Source of the DNA: Propionibacteriales bacterium
GTDB lineage: Bacteria; Actinomycetota; Actinomycetes; Propionibacteriales; Nocardioidaceae
Length of the DNA: 37,300 bases
NCBI GenBank assembly: GCA_013821195.1
Contig: JACDHG010000004.1
Location: 1 to 37,300, forward strand
Direction: 5' to 3'
In this document: in pieces, positions 28,024 through 37,300 of the stretch
How the letters are laid out: each line of letters starts with the position of its first letter
Position numbering within the stretch: the first letter of the stretch is position 1
The notes under the pieces: generated by a model
The model's input: the letters and a program-made list of their open reading frames with translations, nothing else
Told to the model about the DNA's origin: nothing
The model's database searches: none
Position numbers and translations under genes: made by a program

Positions 28024-28140
28024 GGATTCGTCCGACTCGACGCGCCAACTCTAAGCGTGCGCCACCCGGACGAATCCCAGGGCAACAGATTCGTCCGACC
28101 AGGTGCGCGTCATTCACGCGTGTCCGGCCGGACGAATCTG
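28024..28140. repeat. Two tandem hairpin-type inverted repeats built from four copies of GATTCGTCCG
   Basis: IR1 ggattcgtccg (28024-28034)/cggacgaatcc (28067-28077); IR2 cagattcgtccg (28086-28097)/cggacgaatctg (28129-28140). Confidence 0.95.
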
Positions 28141-28162
28141 AAGAGCTGGCGGCGGACCGCTG

Positions 28163-29680
28163 CTAGTCGACGTCGTCGTCGACCCAGTCGAGAGTCTTGG
28201 TGACTGCCTTCTTCCAGTTGCGGTAGGTCTTCTCGCGGGCGTCGTCGTCCATGTTCGGCGTCCACCGCTTGTCCTCGCCCCAGTTCTGGCGCAGGTCGTC
28301 CTCGTCGGCCCAGTAGCCGACCGCGAGTCCAGCGGCATACGCAGCACCGAGGGCCGTCGTCTCCGCGACCTTCGGCCGTACGACGTCGACGTCGAGGATG
28401 TCGGCCTGGAACTGCATGAGGGTCTCGTTGACCACCATGCCACCGTCGACCCGGAGCTCCTTCAGGGGCACACCTGAGTCGGCGTTCATCGCGTCGAGCA
28501 CCTCGCGGGTCTGGAAGGCGGTCGCCTCCAGGACGGCCCGCGCGATGTGGCCCTTGTTGACGAACCGGGTCAGGCCAACGAGCGCGCCCCGGGCGTCCGA
28601 GCGCCAGTGCGGCGCGAACAGGCCGGAGAACGCCGGCACGAAGTACGCGCCGCCGTTGTCATCGACCGACGCGGCGAGGTCCTCGATCTCCGGGGCAGTC
28701 TTGATGATGCCGAGGTTGTCGCGCATCCACTGCACCAGCGAGCCGGTGACTGCGATGGCGCCCTCGAGCGCGTAGATCGGCTTGTTGTCGCCGATCTTGT
28801 AGCAGACGGTGGTCAGCAACCCGTTCTCGCTGGGCACCTGCTCCTCGCCGGTGTTGAGTAGCATGAAGTTGCCGGTGCCGTAGGTGTTCTTGGCCGTGCC
28901 GACCTCGAAGCACACCTGACCGAACGTCGCCGCCTGCTGGTCGCCGAGGATGCCGGCAACGGGAGTTCCGCGGAGCGCGCCGCCTTGGCACTCGCCGTAC
29001 ACCTCCGAGGACGACTTGATCTCTGGGAGCATCGACATCGGGATCTTCATCTCGCCGGCGATCTCTTCGTCCCAGCTGAGCGTCGTGAGGTCCATCAGCA
29101 TGGTGCGAGATGCGTTGGTCACGTCGGTGACGTGGACACCGCCCCGCTCCACTCCGCCGGTCAGGTTCCACAGCAGCCAGGTGTCCATGTTGCCGAAGAC
29201 GAGGTCGCCTGCCTCTGCCTTCTCGCGCGCCCCGTCGACGTTGTCGAGGATCCAGCGGACCTTAGGGGCGGAGAAGTACGTGGCGAGCGGTAGACCCACC
29301 TTGGCCTTGTAGCGCTCAGCCCCGCCGCCGAGTTCGGCCAGCTCATCGCAGATCTTCTGGGTGCGGGTATCCTGCCAGACGATCGCGTTGCAGACGGGTT
29401 CACCCGTGGTCTTGTCCCAGACGAGCGCGGTCTCCCGCTGGTTGGTGATTCCGACCGCGTCGATGTTGTCGGAGTTGAGGTTTGCCTTCGCCAGCGCCCC
29501 GCCGATCACGTCACGGGTGTTGTTCCAGATCTCCGTTGCGTCGTGCTCGACCCAGCCGGCACGAGGAAAGATCTGCTCATGCTCCTTCTGGTCGACGGCG
29601 ATCACTGAGCCGGACTTGTCGAAGATCATGCACCGGGTGCTCGTGGTGCCTTGGTCGATGGATGCGATGTACTCAGCCAT
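28163..29680 (-). CDS. glpK: Glycerol kinase
   Basis: [63 protein letters not shown]. Confidence 0.96.
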   Translation of the reverse strand: MAEYIASIDQGTTSTRCMIFDKSGSVIAVDQKEHEQIFPRAGWVEHDATEIWNNTRDVIGGALAKANLNSDNIDAVGITNQRETALVWDKTTGEPVCNAIVWQDTRTQKICDELAELGGGAERYKAKVGLPLATYFSAPKVRWILDNVDGAREKAEAGDLVFGNMDTWLLWNLTGGVERGGVHVTDVTNASRTMLMDLTTLSWDEEIAGEMKIPMSMLPEIKSSSEVYGECQGGALRGTPVAGILGDQQAATFGQVCFEVGTAKNTYGTGNFMLLNTGEEQVPSENGLLTTVCYKIGDNKPIYALEGAIAVTGSLVQWMRDNLGIIKTAPEIEDLAASVDDNGGAYFVPAFSGLFAPHWRSDARGALVGLTRFVNKGHIARAVLEATAFQTREVLDAMNADSGVPLKELRVDGGMVVNETLMQFQADILDVDVVRPKVAETTALGAAYAAGLAVGYWADEDDLRQNWGEDKRWTPNMDDDAREKTYRNWKKAVTKTLDWVDDDVD

Positions 29681-29697
29681 GCGTTCAGTTGCTCCGA

Positions 29698-30435
29698 TCA
29701 GACGTAGTTGACGAGATTTCCGACAAGGCCCGCAAGGACGCCGCCGATGATGGGACCGACGACCGGCACCCATGAGTAGCCCCAGTCGCTCGTGCCCTTG
29801 TTCTTGATCGGCAGGACGGCGTGCGCGACGCGCGGCCCGAGGTCACGCGCCGGGTTGATGGCATATCCGGTCGGTCCGCCGAGCGACGCGCCGATGCCGA
29901 CCACGAGCAGGGCAACCGCCAACGGGCCTAGCCCAGACGGCGTCGCGCCGAAGGCGAGGATGACGAAGACCAGCACGAACGTGCCTATGATCTCGGTGGT
30001 CAGGTTGGAGACGGTGTTGCGGATGGCCGGACCGGTCGAGAAGACGGCAAGCTTGTTCGGCTGCTCGCTCTCGACATCGTCGAAGTGGTCCTTATAGGCG
30101 GCCCAGGCGAGGACGCCGCCGAGGAACGCTCCGGAGAACTGGCCGAGCAGATAGGCAAGGGTGTTCGCCGCGTTCACGTCGACTCCACCTGCGTACTGGT
30201 CGATGCCCGAGGCCAGCAGTCCGAACGTGACAGCAGGGTTGATGTGTGCGCCGCTCTTGTAGGCGACGTACACCCCGGCGAAGACGGCGATACCCCACCC
30301 GAAGTTGATCATCAGGAAGCCGCCGTTGAAACCCTTGGCCTTGGCCAGGACGACGTTCGCCACCACGCCACAGCCGAGGAGCAGCAACATGCCCGTGCCC
30401 ATCAGCTCACTGAGAAAGATGTCTCCGAAGTTCAC
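29698..30435 (-). CDS. glpF: MIP-family aquaporin / glycerol facilitator
   Basis: Twin boxes: HINPAVTFG and [12 protein letters not shown] (Asp after the second NPA-R fits aquaglyceroporins); adjacent to glpK. Confidence 0.9.
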   Translation of the reverse strand: MNFGDIFLSELMGTGMLLLLGCGVVANVVLAKAKGFNGGFLMINFGWGIAVFAGVYVAYKSGAHINPAVTFGLLASGIDQYAGGVDVNAANTLAYLLGQFSGAFLGGVLAWAAYKDHFDDVESEQPNKLAVFSTGPAIRNTVSNLTTEIIGTFVLVFVILAFGATPSGLGPLAVALLVVGIGASLGGPTGYAINPARDLGPRVAHAVLPIKNKGTSDWGYSWVPVVGPIIGGVLAGLVGNLVNYV

Positions 30436-30488
30436 AGATGCCCCTTCAGACTGAGCAGCGGGGGTCGGCCCGCTACTGCGTGGATGGT

Positions 30489-30504
30489 TAGTGTGTAGAC
30501 ACTA
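30489..30504. promoter_or_regulatory. Palindromic operator candidate TAGTGT-GTAG-ACACTA in the glpF/glpD divergent region
   Basis: Perfect 6-bp arms, 4-nt spacer, the clearest dyad between the two divergent starts. Confidence 0.45.
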
Positions 30505-30584
30505 GGGCTGTCGTGAGGTGACGGTCAACGGCCATGAGACTCCGTCGTGGTGTTCGGAACAACGAAGCAGGGAGAGCGGACCAG

Positions 30585-32303
30585 ATGCCAGCTCCAGTTC
30601 GGCTCGACTCGGCTTATCGAAGCAAGGCATGGGAGCGGCTGGCGTCTCGAGAGTTCGATGTCCTCGTCATCGGTGGCGGGGTCACTGGCACCGGCGCCGC
30701 GCTCGACGCGGCCACCCGCGGGCTGTCGGTCGCCCTCGTGGAGGCGCGTGACTTCGCCTCCGGGACGTCGTCTCGCTCGTCGAAGCTCTTCCATGGTGGG
30801 CTCCGCTACCTGGAGCAGTACAACTTCGGTCTGGTCCGAGAGGCGCTGCGGGAGCGCGAGCTGATGCTCACCCGGATCGCGCCGCACCTGGTCAGGCCGG
30901 TGTCGTTCTTGTACCCGCTGACACACCGTTTCTGGGAGCGACCCTACGTCTCCGCCGGTATGACGCTCTACGACTCGATGGGGGGAGCGCGTTCCGTGCC
31001 GAGACACCGCCACTTCACCCGCGGCGGCGCGCTCCGGATGGCGCCTGCCCTCAAGCGCAGTGCGCTCACCGGGGCTCTCATGTACTACGACGCGCAGACC
31101 GATGACGCCCGCCACACCTTGATGGTGGGTCGTACGGCGGCGACGTACGGCGCGACACTGCTCAGCTCCGCCGAGGTCGTCGGCCTCGACCATGCCGGCG
31201 AGCGCATCGTCGGTGCCCGTGTCCGTGACGTAGAGAACGGCGACCAAATCAACGTCCGGGCCTCGGTGGTCGTCAACTGCACCGGCGTGTGGACCGACGA
31301 CATCCAGACCCTGGCGGGTGGGCGGGGTCGCTTCCATGTGCGCGCGTCCAAGGGAGTCCACATCGTCGTACCCCGCGACCGCATCAACTCCGAGACCGGC
31401 CTCATCCTGCGCACCGAGAAGTCGGTGCTGTTCGTGATCCCATGGACCACCCACTGGATCATCGGCACGACTGACACCGACTGGACCCTGCACAAGGCGC
31501 ATCCCGCGGCCAGCAAGGCAGACATCGACTACATCCTCGATCACATCAACGAGGTCCTCGCCGTGCCCCTGACCCACGACGACATCCAAGGCGTCTACGC
31601 AGGCCTCCGACCGCTGCTGGCCGGTGAGAGCGAGTCATCCTCGCAGCTGTCCCGGGAGCATGCCGTGGCACGTCCGCAGCCAGGACTGATCTCGATCGCA
31701 GGGGGCAAGTACACGACCTACCGGGTGATGGCGGCAGATGCGATCGACGCAGCGGTGCACGACGTCGGGGGTTCACAACCGCCAAGCGTCACAGAGCACA
31801 TTCCTCTTGTCGGTGCCGAGGGCTACCACGCCATGGTCAACCAGGTGGTCCGGCTTGCGAAGTCCGCCGGCCTGCCGGTCTGGCGGATGCAAGGCCTGCT
31901 GGATCGTTACGGCTCCATGACGGAGGAGCTGCTGGCGATGGCGGACGACGACCCCTCTCTCCTGCAGCCGCTCGACGGTGCCGCCGAGTACCTGCGGGCG
32001 GAGGTGGCGTACGCCGCCACGCACGAGGGGGCCCTTCACCTCGACGACGTCCTGGCCCGCCGGACCCGCATCTCGATCGAGACACCCGACCGCGGGACCG
32101 AGTCGGCGCAGGCGGCGGCTGACCTGGTCGGCCCGGTGCTGGGCTGGGACGACGAGCGCATCGCCAACGAGGTCGCGGCGTACTCGGCTCGGGTCGAGGC
32201 CGAGCGACGGTCACAGGAGCAGCAGGACGACCAGGACGCCGACGCGGCGCGGATCGCGGCTCCCGACACTCGGGCGGTTGCCGTCGGACGCGCGCTGGAC
32301 TGA
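30585..32303 (+). CDS. glpD: Glycerol-3-phosphate dehydrogenase (FAD)
   Basis: FDVLVIGGGVTGTGAALDAATRGLSVALVEARDFASGTSSRSSKLFHGGLRYLEQ. Confidence 0.95.
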   Translation: MPAPVRLDSAYRSKAWERLASREFDVLVIGGGVTGTGAALDAATRGLSVALVEARDFASGTSSRSSKLFHGGLRYLEQYNFGLVREALRERELMLTRIAPHLVRPVSFLYPLTHRFWERPYVSAGMTLYDSMGGARSVPRHRHFTRGGALRMAPALKRSALTGALMYYDAQTDDARHTLMVGRTAATYGATLLSSAEVVGLDHAGERIVGARVRDVENGDQINVRASVVVNCTGVWTDDIQTLAGGRGRFHVRASKGVHIVVPRDRINSETGLILRTEKSVLFVIPWTTHWIIGTTDTDWTLHKAHPAASKADIDYILDHINEVLAVPLTHDDIQGVYAGLRPLLAGESESSSQLSREHAVARPQPGLISIAGGKYTTYRVMAADAIDAAVHDVGGSQPPSVTEHIPLVGAEGYHAMVNQVVRLAKSAGLPVWRMQGLLDRYGSMTEELLAMADDDPSLLQPLDGAAEYLRAEVAYAATHEGALHLDDVLARRTRISIETPDRGTESAQAAADLVGPVLGWDDERIANEVAAYSARVEAERRSQEQQDDQDADAARIAAPDTRAVAVGRALD

Positions 32304-32527
32304 CGGCACCGCTCCATCCGCTCGACTCGTCGGGCGGGAGCGTCACGCCAGTCCGATGGCCGTCGTGGCCCGCGCGAGCACCTGCCCAGCAGTCGCGCGC
32401 GCTCGCTCAGCTCCAGCCGCCAACAGCGTCACCGTTGCCGGATCGACCGCAAGCGCTCCGTGCATACGCCGGCTCGGGTCGGGTACGGGTAGCACCGGCC
32501 CACAGCCGCTGCCCGAAGGGATGCTCC

Positions 32528-33193
32528 GTGATCGACACGATTGTCTTCGACGTCGACGGCACGCTCGTCGACACCAACTACCAGCATGCGCTCGCGTGGT
32601 ACGGGGCATTTCGCCGGTTCGACATCACCCCGGCGCTCTGGCGGATCCACCGCGCGATCGGGATGGGCGGCGACCAGCTGGTGGAGGCTGTCGCCGGTCG
32701 GGAGGCCGAGGAGTCCCACGGCGACGACCTGCGTGAGGCGTGGTCGGAGGAGTATGACAAGCACCTGCCGCACGTCCAGCCGTTCGAGGGTGCGATCGAT
32801 CTGCTCGAAGACGCCCGTTCGCGTGACCTACGCGTGGTGCTCGCGAGCTCGGGACAACGCGACCACGTCGAGCACTACCTCGACCTGCTCGACGGCCGCC
32901 GTCTCGCGCACGACTGGACCACCTCCGAAGACGCCGAGCAGACGAAGCCTGCGCCAGACCTCGTCCAGACAGCCATGAGCAAGGTCGGTGGCGAGCATGC
33001 GGTCATGATCGGTGACTCGACGTGGGACGCCGAAGCCGCCGAGCGAGCCGGGATCCCTACGTACGCGGTGCGCACGGGTGGTTTCTCGGTCGAGGAGCTC
33101 CGGCAGGCCGGGGCTCGTCAGGTCTACGACTCGTTGGCCGAGCTCCGTGCGGACCTGAGCTCGGTCATCAGCGCTGGCGTACCTCGTCGATGA
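32528..33193 (+). CDS. HAD-superfamily hydrolase (phosphoglycolate-phosphatase-like)
   Basis: VFDVDGTLVDTNYQHALAW, VLASSGQRDHVE, MIGDSTWDAEAAERAG; GTG start. Confidence 0.9.
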   Translation: MIDTIVFDVDGTLVDTNYQHALAWYGAFRRFDITPALWRIHRAIGMGGDQLVEAVAGREAEESHGDDLREAWSEEYDKHLPHVQPFEGAIDLLEDARSRDLRVVLASSGQRDHVEHYLDLLDGRRLAHDWTTSEDAEQTKPAPDLVQTAMSKVGGEHAVMIGDSTWDAEAAERAGIPTYAVRTGGFSVEELRQAGARQVYDSLAELRADLSSVISAGVPRR

Positions 33194-33249
33194 AGCCACC
33201 TCCGGGACCTGCACGACCCGGTCTCGTGCACGACGTCATCCGACGATGA

Positions 33250-34284
33250 TCAGTCGGATGTGTCTCGGTCGCCCTTCACAGCTGGTCTCGCCCTCTCGTC
33301 GAACTCGACTGAGACGGACTGGAACCCTTTGTGGCGTTGACCTTGTGCGTATCGCGTGTAGGCGAGCCGGTCTGCGGGTGTGAGGTCCACGTTATCGGTG
33401 AACGGCGTGAGAAGGGCGCGTGGGTAGAGTTTGCCGGCACGAACCACGTTGATCTCGACTCCGAAGACGACCGCGACCGCCCCGATGAAGATCCACGCGA
33501 TCATGCCCAAGACGACGAGGAAGACGCCATTGGTCGCGCTGCTCGAGTTCTGCACGAACCTGGTGACGTACGCCGCCCCGATGATCTGCGTCAGCTGCCA
33601 CAGGGTCGCGACGAACAGGGCACCGATCGCCGCGTCCTTGAAGCTGTGCCTGTGCGCGGTCGCCAATCGGAACAGGACGGCGAACACGCACGCGTTGAGG
33701 AGGATCGTGCCGATGAGCACGACGAACCGTGACCACGCCTCGATGTCGGACCCGATCGTCACCAGTCCACTGACGAAACCGGTGAACACCGTCGTGCCGA
33801 GGATGGCGATCCCGACGAAGGACAGCAGCAGCACACTGCGAACCCGCAGCAGGATGGGGTTGGGCCGACGGTTCCGGGGCACCGCCCAGGCGATGTTCAT
33901 CGCGTTCTGCGTCGCTTGTGCCACACCGAGCGCCCCGTAGATGGAGCCGATCAAGCCGATCACGACCGCGACGCTACTGCCGCGCAAACCCTCCGGCGTC
34001 TTGATCTCGTCGCCGATCACCGGGAACCGGCTCAGTGTCGAGTTGAGAATCTGCTGCTTCAGGTCCTCGTTTCCCTGCAATACGAACCCAAGGACCGAGG
34101 AGGCCAGGAGCAGCATGGGAAACATCGAAAGGAAGGCGTAGTAGGTGATGAGTGCGGCCAGGTAGTTGCCTTGGTCGTCGAAGAACTTGTAGAAGACGGC
34201 CAAGGGAAAACCGACCCAGCGGTGCTCACGCTGGTATGCGTCCAGGCGGTCAGCGACTGACGACCCCTCGTTGGTGTCCGTCAT
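33250..34284 (-). CDS. YihY/BrkB-family membrane protein
   Basis: Six or so TM segments; YLAALITYYAFLSMFPMLLL characteristic of the YihY family. Confidence 0.88.
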   Translation of the reverse strand: MTDTNEGSSVADRLDAYQREHRWVGFPLAVFYKFFDDQGNYLAALITYYAFLSMFPMLLLASSVLGFVLQGNEDLKQQILNSTLSRFPVIGDEIKTPEGLRGSSVAVVIGLIGSIYGALGVAQATQNAMNIAWAVPRNRRPNPILLRVRSVLLLSFVGIAILGTTVFTGFVSGLVTIGSDIEAWSRFVVLIGTILLNACVFAVLFRLATAHRHSFKDAAIGALFVATLWQLTQIIGAAYVTRFVQNSSSATNGVFLVVLGMIAWIFIGAVAVVFGVEINVVRAGKLYPRALLTPFTDNVDLTPADRLAYTRYAQGQRHKGFQSVSVEFDERARPAVKGDRDTSD

Positions 34285-34329
34285 GACCCAAGTCAAGCAC
34301 GGGCGGTCGAGTGCCAAGTGCGATCGGGG

Positions 34330-34737
34330 TCATAATCGCGCAACCCCTCCCCAGCCGTGCCAGGAGTCGATCTCGATCCAGGCGCTCACCCGCGGGTTGT
34401 CCCGGTTGCCGTAGGGCTTCCCGCTGTAGTGCGTCGAGAGCCTGTCGATGTCGGCGAGATCGCTATCGTCGGCCATCTCGACGACCTTGCCCTGGACGCT
34501 CACATGGGTGTACCAGTCGCCCTCAGCGAGGGCGGTGAGGCTGATGCGTGGGTCGTGGCTAAGGTGCGCAAGACGCTTGCGGCTCTCGTCCATGTTGACA
34601 AGGATCCTGCCGCCCTCGTAGAGGTACCAGGTGGCGACCGACACGGGCTGCCCGTCATGGCGGAGCGTGGAGATGACCGCCGGGTTCGGCCTCTTCAGCA
34701 GGTCCTCGACCTCGCTGGGTAAAGGCAACTGAGCCAT
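34330..34737 (-). CDS. PPOX-class (F420/FMN-dependent) oxidoreductase
   Basis: LLKRPNPAVISTLRHDGQPVSVATWYLYEGGRILVNMDESRKRLAHLSHDPRISLTA. Confidence 0.87.
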   Translation of the reverse strand: MAQLPLPSEVEDLLKRPNPAVISTLRHDGQPVSVATWYLYEGGRILVNMDESRKRLAHLSHDPRISLTALAEGDWYTHVSVQGKVVEMADDSDLADIDRLSTHYSGKPYGNRDNPRVSAWIEIDSWHGWGGVARL

Positions 34738-34761
34738 GAGGTCTCCTCTCGTCAGGCTGCC

Positions 34762-34795
34762 GGTGGCACACCAGCGCTCACTTTACTGTGCCACC
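34762..34795. promoter_or_regulatory. Inverted repeat GGTGGCACA-N16-TGTGCCACC upstream of the PPOX gene
   Basis: Perfect 9-bp arms between the HAD-IIA stop (34812) and the PPOX start (34737). Confidence 0.45.
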
Positions 34796-34811
34796 TGCCA
34801 AGCCCCTTCGG

Positions 34812-35621
34812 TCAGACAGCCGGTACGACGGGGTTGAAGGCCTCGACCAGGTCGATCAGGTCGGCGACCGAGTCGACGATGCGAGTCGCACGATAAGGAA
34901 ACCGCTCGACCTGGTGCTGCTTGGTGGAACCCGTCAGCACCAAGACCGTGCGCAGACCCGCCTCGAGCCCGGAGATCACGTCGGTGTCCATCCGGTCGCC
35001 GATCATCACCGTGGTCTCGGAGTGCGCTTCGATCCGGTTGAGTGCGCTTCGCATCATCAGCGGGTTCGGCTTTCCGATGAAGTACGGATCCACCCCCGTT
35101 GCCTTCGTGATCAGTGCGGCGACCGACCCCGTGGCGGGGAACGGCCCCTGTGTCGAGGGGCCGGTGGGGTCCGGGTTGGTGGCGATGAAGCGCGACCCGT
35201 TGTCGATCAACCGGATCCCCACGGTGATCGCCTCGAACGAGAGGTTCCGCGTCTCCCCGAGGACCACGTAGTCGGGTGATCGCTCGGTAAGCACGTAACC
35301 CACCTCGTGGAGGGCTGTGGTCAGTCCCGCCTCGCCGATCGCAAACGCCGAACCGCCAGGGCGTTGGAGGTCGAGGAACTGGGCGGTGGCGAGCGCTGAC
35401 GTCCAGATGGCTTCCTCCGGTACGTCGATCCCGGCCGCGAGAAGTCGCGCGCGAAGGTCGCGAGGCGTGAAGATCGAGTTGTTGGTGAGGACGAGGAAGC
35501 GTCGGCCGGACTCCTGCAGCGTCTGGATGAACTCGGCAGCTCCAGGAATCGCGCGCTCCTCGTGCACCAGCACGCCGTCCATGTCCGTGAGCCAGGTGTC
35601 GATCGGTTTGGGTTCCGTCAT
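34812..35621 (-). CDS. HAD-IIA family hydrolase (NagD-like)
   Basis: DTWLTDMDGVLVHEERAIPGA, LVLTNNSIFTPRDL, GKPNPLMMRSAL, VMIGDRMDTDVISGLEAG. Confidence 0.9.
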   Translation of the reverse strand: MTEPKPIDTWLTDMDGVLVHEERAIPGAAEFIQTLQESGRRFLVLTNNSIFTPRDLRARLLAAGIDVPEEAIWTSALATAQFLDLQRPGGSAFAIGEAGLTTALHEVGYVLTERSPDYVVLGETRNLSFEAITVGIRLIDNGSRFIATNPDPTGPSTQGPFPATGSVAALITKATGVDPYFIGKPNPLMMRSALNRIEAHSETTVMIGDRMDTDVISGLEAGLRTVLVLTGSTKQHQVERFPYRATRIVDSVADLIDLVEAFNPVVPAV

Positions 35622-35703
35622 GGCCACATCGTCGCAGTTCCCGGTGACACCGCTGTCACATCGCCGCGACAGCGAGACCAACACCGGTGCGGCTGAGCGG
35701 GGC

Positions 35704-36955
35704 TCACGGGGACCGCACGGTCTCGCGATCCGTGACGACGACGGGGCGCGCCTCGACGACAACACGCCGGGCACGTAGCACCAGCCCGCTGACCGCGACG
35801 GACACGACGCCACAGAGCACGAACGTCATCCTGGCGCCGAGGTACTGCCCGGAGACCCCGCCCAGCACCATCGCCACGACCGAGAAGCCCCGCGAGATCC
35901 CCGAGACGGCTGCCAGGACGCGTCCCCGCATGTGCTCGGGTGGACGGGTGACCAGCATCGCCCCTATCAGCGCGTTGAGTGCACCGCCCGCCACGCCGGC
36001 CACCACCAACACGCCTACGACGAGCCAGATCGACGGGCTCACACCGTTGACGACCATTGCGACTCCGAATCACCGCAGCGCTCGCCGCGGTCCAGCCGAT
36101 GCGAGACGCGTCGCCGAGAACCCGGCCAGCCAACAGCGGCCCGCTGATCTGTCCGAGCATGTACGCCGCCATGGCGACGCCGTACATGGCCGCCGACGCC
36201 CCTAGGTCATCGGTGATCAGGAACACCTCGACGACGTTCGTGGCCTCTGCGGCGAGGATGAACAAGCACAGGGCGGGCACGAGCAGCCGCAGGAGCGAAT
36301 CTTTGAGGATGAACTGACGACCACTGATGGCGGCATCGGCGTCGCGGTCAGCGGAGTTGGCTTCGTGCCCGGTCACGACGTCGTATCGCCGACCACGTCT
36401 TGTGCGGACCGTCTCGGCCACCACGACGAGCGAGGCGAATGTGGCGGTGTCCAGAAGCAGGGTGACGCTGTAGCCGAGCAGGTCGTAGAGCACACCTCCG
36501 ACGGCCGCCCCGGCGAGCCCTGCCATGGCGGACAGCGTCTGCTGCAGCCCGACGGCGCGGCCGACGAGCGCGTCCCCGACGATCCGCGGCACGAGCGCGG
36601 CCCACGTCGGCCCGGTCACGGCCTGGCCCGTCTGCAGCAGCAGGACGCAGCCGAGCATCGCCGGCACGTTGGGGGCCATCACCAGCCCGAGCGAAGCGAC
36701 GACCTGCAGCGCTCCGGCCCCGACGAGCAGGCGACGGGAGTCGTGCTCGTCGACGAGGCGGCCGGCGACGCCCGACAGCGCGAACAGGGGCAGCGCGAAG
36801 GCGATGAAGAGCAGCGTCATCAGCGCCGGCTGCTCGCTCTCGGAGATGCGCAACGACAGCACGACGAAGGCGATCGAGTCACCGAAGAACGACAAGGCAC
36901 GTGCTGGGAGCACCAACCGCATGTCCCGATGACTCCAGACGCTCGGATCGTTCAT
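35704..36955 (-). pseudogene. MFS transporter interrupted by a single-nucleotide frameshift near 36068
   Basis: N-terminal part in the 35618..36979 ORF ends in sense at ..GWTAASAAVI; the rest (AMVVNGVSPSIWLVVGVLVVAGVAGGALNALIGAMLVTRPPEHMRGRV) continues in the 35704..36057 frame. Confidence 0.85.
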
Positions 36956-36962
36956 GCTTTTG

Positions 36963-37003
36963 TGAAGTATCTGCTTCATATTTTGTGAAGGTAGTGCTTC
37001 ACA
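36963..37003. promoter_or_regulatory. Twin operators TGAAG-N6-CTTCA (ArsR-type) between divergent MFS and ArsR genes
   Basis: tgaagtatctgcttca 36963-36978 and tgtgaaggtagtgcttcaca 36984-37003. Confidence 0.7.
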
Positions 37004-37032
37004 TTGACCTGGTCAACCGATAGCATCGTTGG

Positions 37033-37300
37033 ATGCCGAGGCGACGGAGCACGATCACGCTCACCGACCCGCGGGCGCTGCGCGCGCTCGCGCACCCGGC
37101 CCGTCAGCGCCTCGTCAGCGAGCTCTTCTCGGGACGGGTGCTCACCGCGACCGAGGCGGCCGCACTCGTGGAACTCACCCCCTCTGCGGTGAGCCATCAC
37201 CTCCGCGCGCTCGAGAGGTGGGGGCTCGCCAAGCGGACTGACTCCCAGGACGGCCGTGAGCGCCCGTGGACGGGAACTGCCCGCTCGTTGAGCATCGAGT
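37033..37300 (+). CDS. ArsR-family HTH regulator (3' end outside window)
   Basis: DPRALRALAHPARQRLVSELFSGRVLTATEAAALVELTPSAVSHHLRALERWGLAKR. Confidence 0.88.
   Translation, partial: MPRRRSTITLTDPRALRALAHPARQRLVSELFSGRVLTATEAAALVELTPSAVSHHLRALERWGLAKRTDSQDGRERPWTGTARSLSIE

Noticed and set aside
26956-28203. 415-aa plus-strand ORF
   Set aside because: Antisense of mscR; typical GC-bias shadow ORF that also runs through the inverted repeats.
1-37300. CRISPR arrays, tRNA/rRNA genes, IS elements, prophage
   Set aside because: None recognised by eye: no regular spacer-repeat array, no transposase/integrase-like ORF, no tRNA-like cloverleaf noticed. A tRNAscan/Infernal run would be decisive.

Overview
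High-GC actinobacterial chromosomal window (mycothiol dehydrogenase, BsaP, RskA-like anti-sigma and HelD/HelR all fit; genus not determinable by eye, Nocardioidaceae-like is a guess). Contents, left to right: 5'-truncated HtrA-like protease; pabB-pabA next to a fused PhzE-like chorismate enzyme; HelD/HelR-type ATPase; GNAT; a secreted Arg/Asp-rich polyampholyte overlapping a single-domain Ser/Thr kinase; a convergent operon of secreted poly-Asp protein, histidine kinase and OmpR-family regulator; DHA2 MFS pump; biotin cluster (bsaP-bioB / bioA-bioF'-bioD) in which bioF lacks its PLP core; an uncharacterised three-gene cassette; class B PBP; DUF6297-like ABC exporter; ECF sigma/anti-sigma followed by a (TCGGG)n tract and a lipoprotein; MBL hydrolase plus S-(hydroxymethyl)mycothiol dehydrogenase; glpK-glpF / glpD; HAD, YihY, PPOX and HAD-IIA genes; a frameshifted MFS gene divergent from an ArsR gene with twin operators. 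Best candidate for an undescribed system: the 7.6-11.7 kb locus. The two promoters there share the same composite site, TGAGA-N4-TCTCA-N7-CTCA-N7-CT(C/G)A, i.e. 11-bp-phased CTCA half-sites as expected for an OmpR-family regulator. One site precedes the poly-Asp/HK/RR operon, the other the polyampholyte/kinase operon. All coordinates and motifs were read by eye; no homology search was run.
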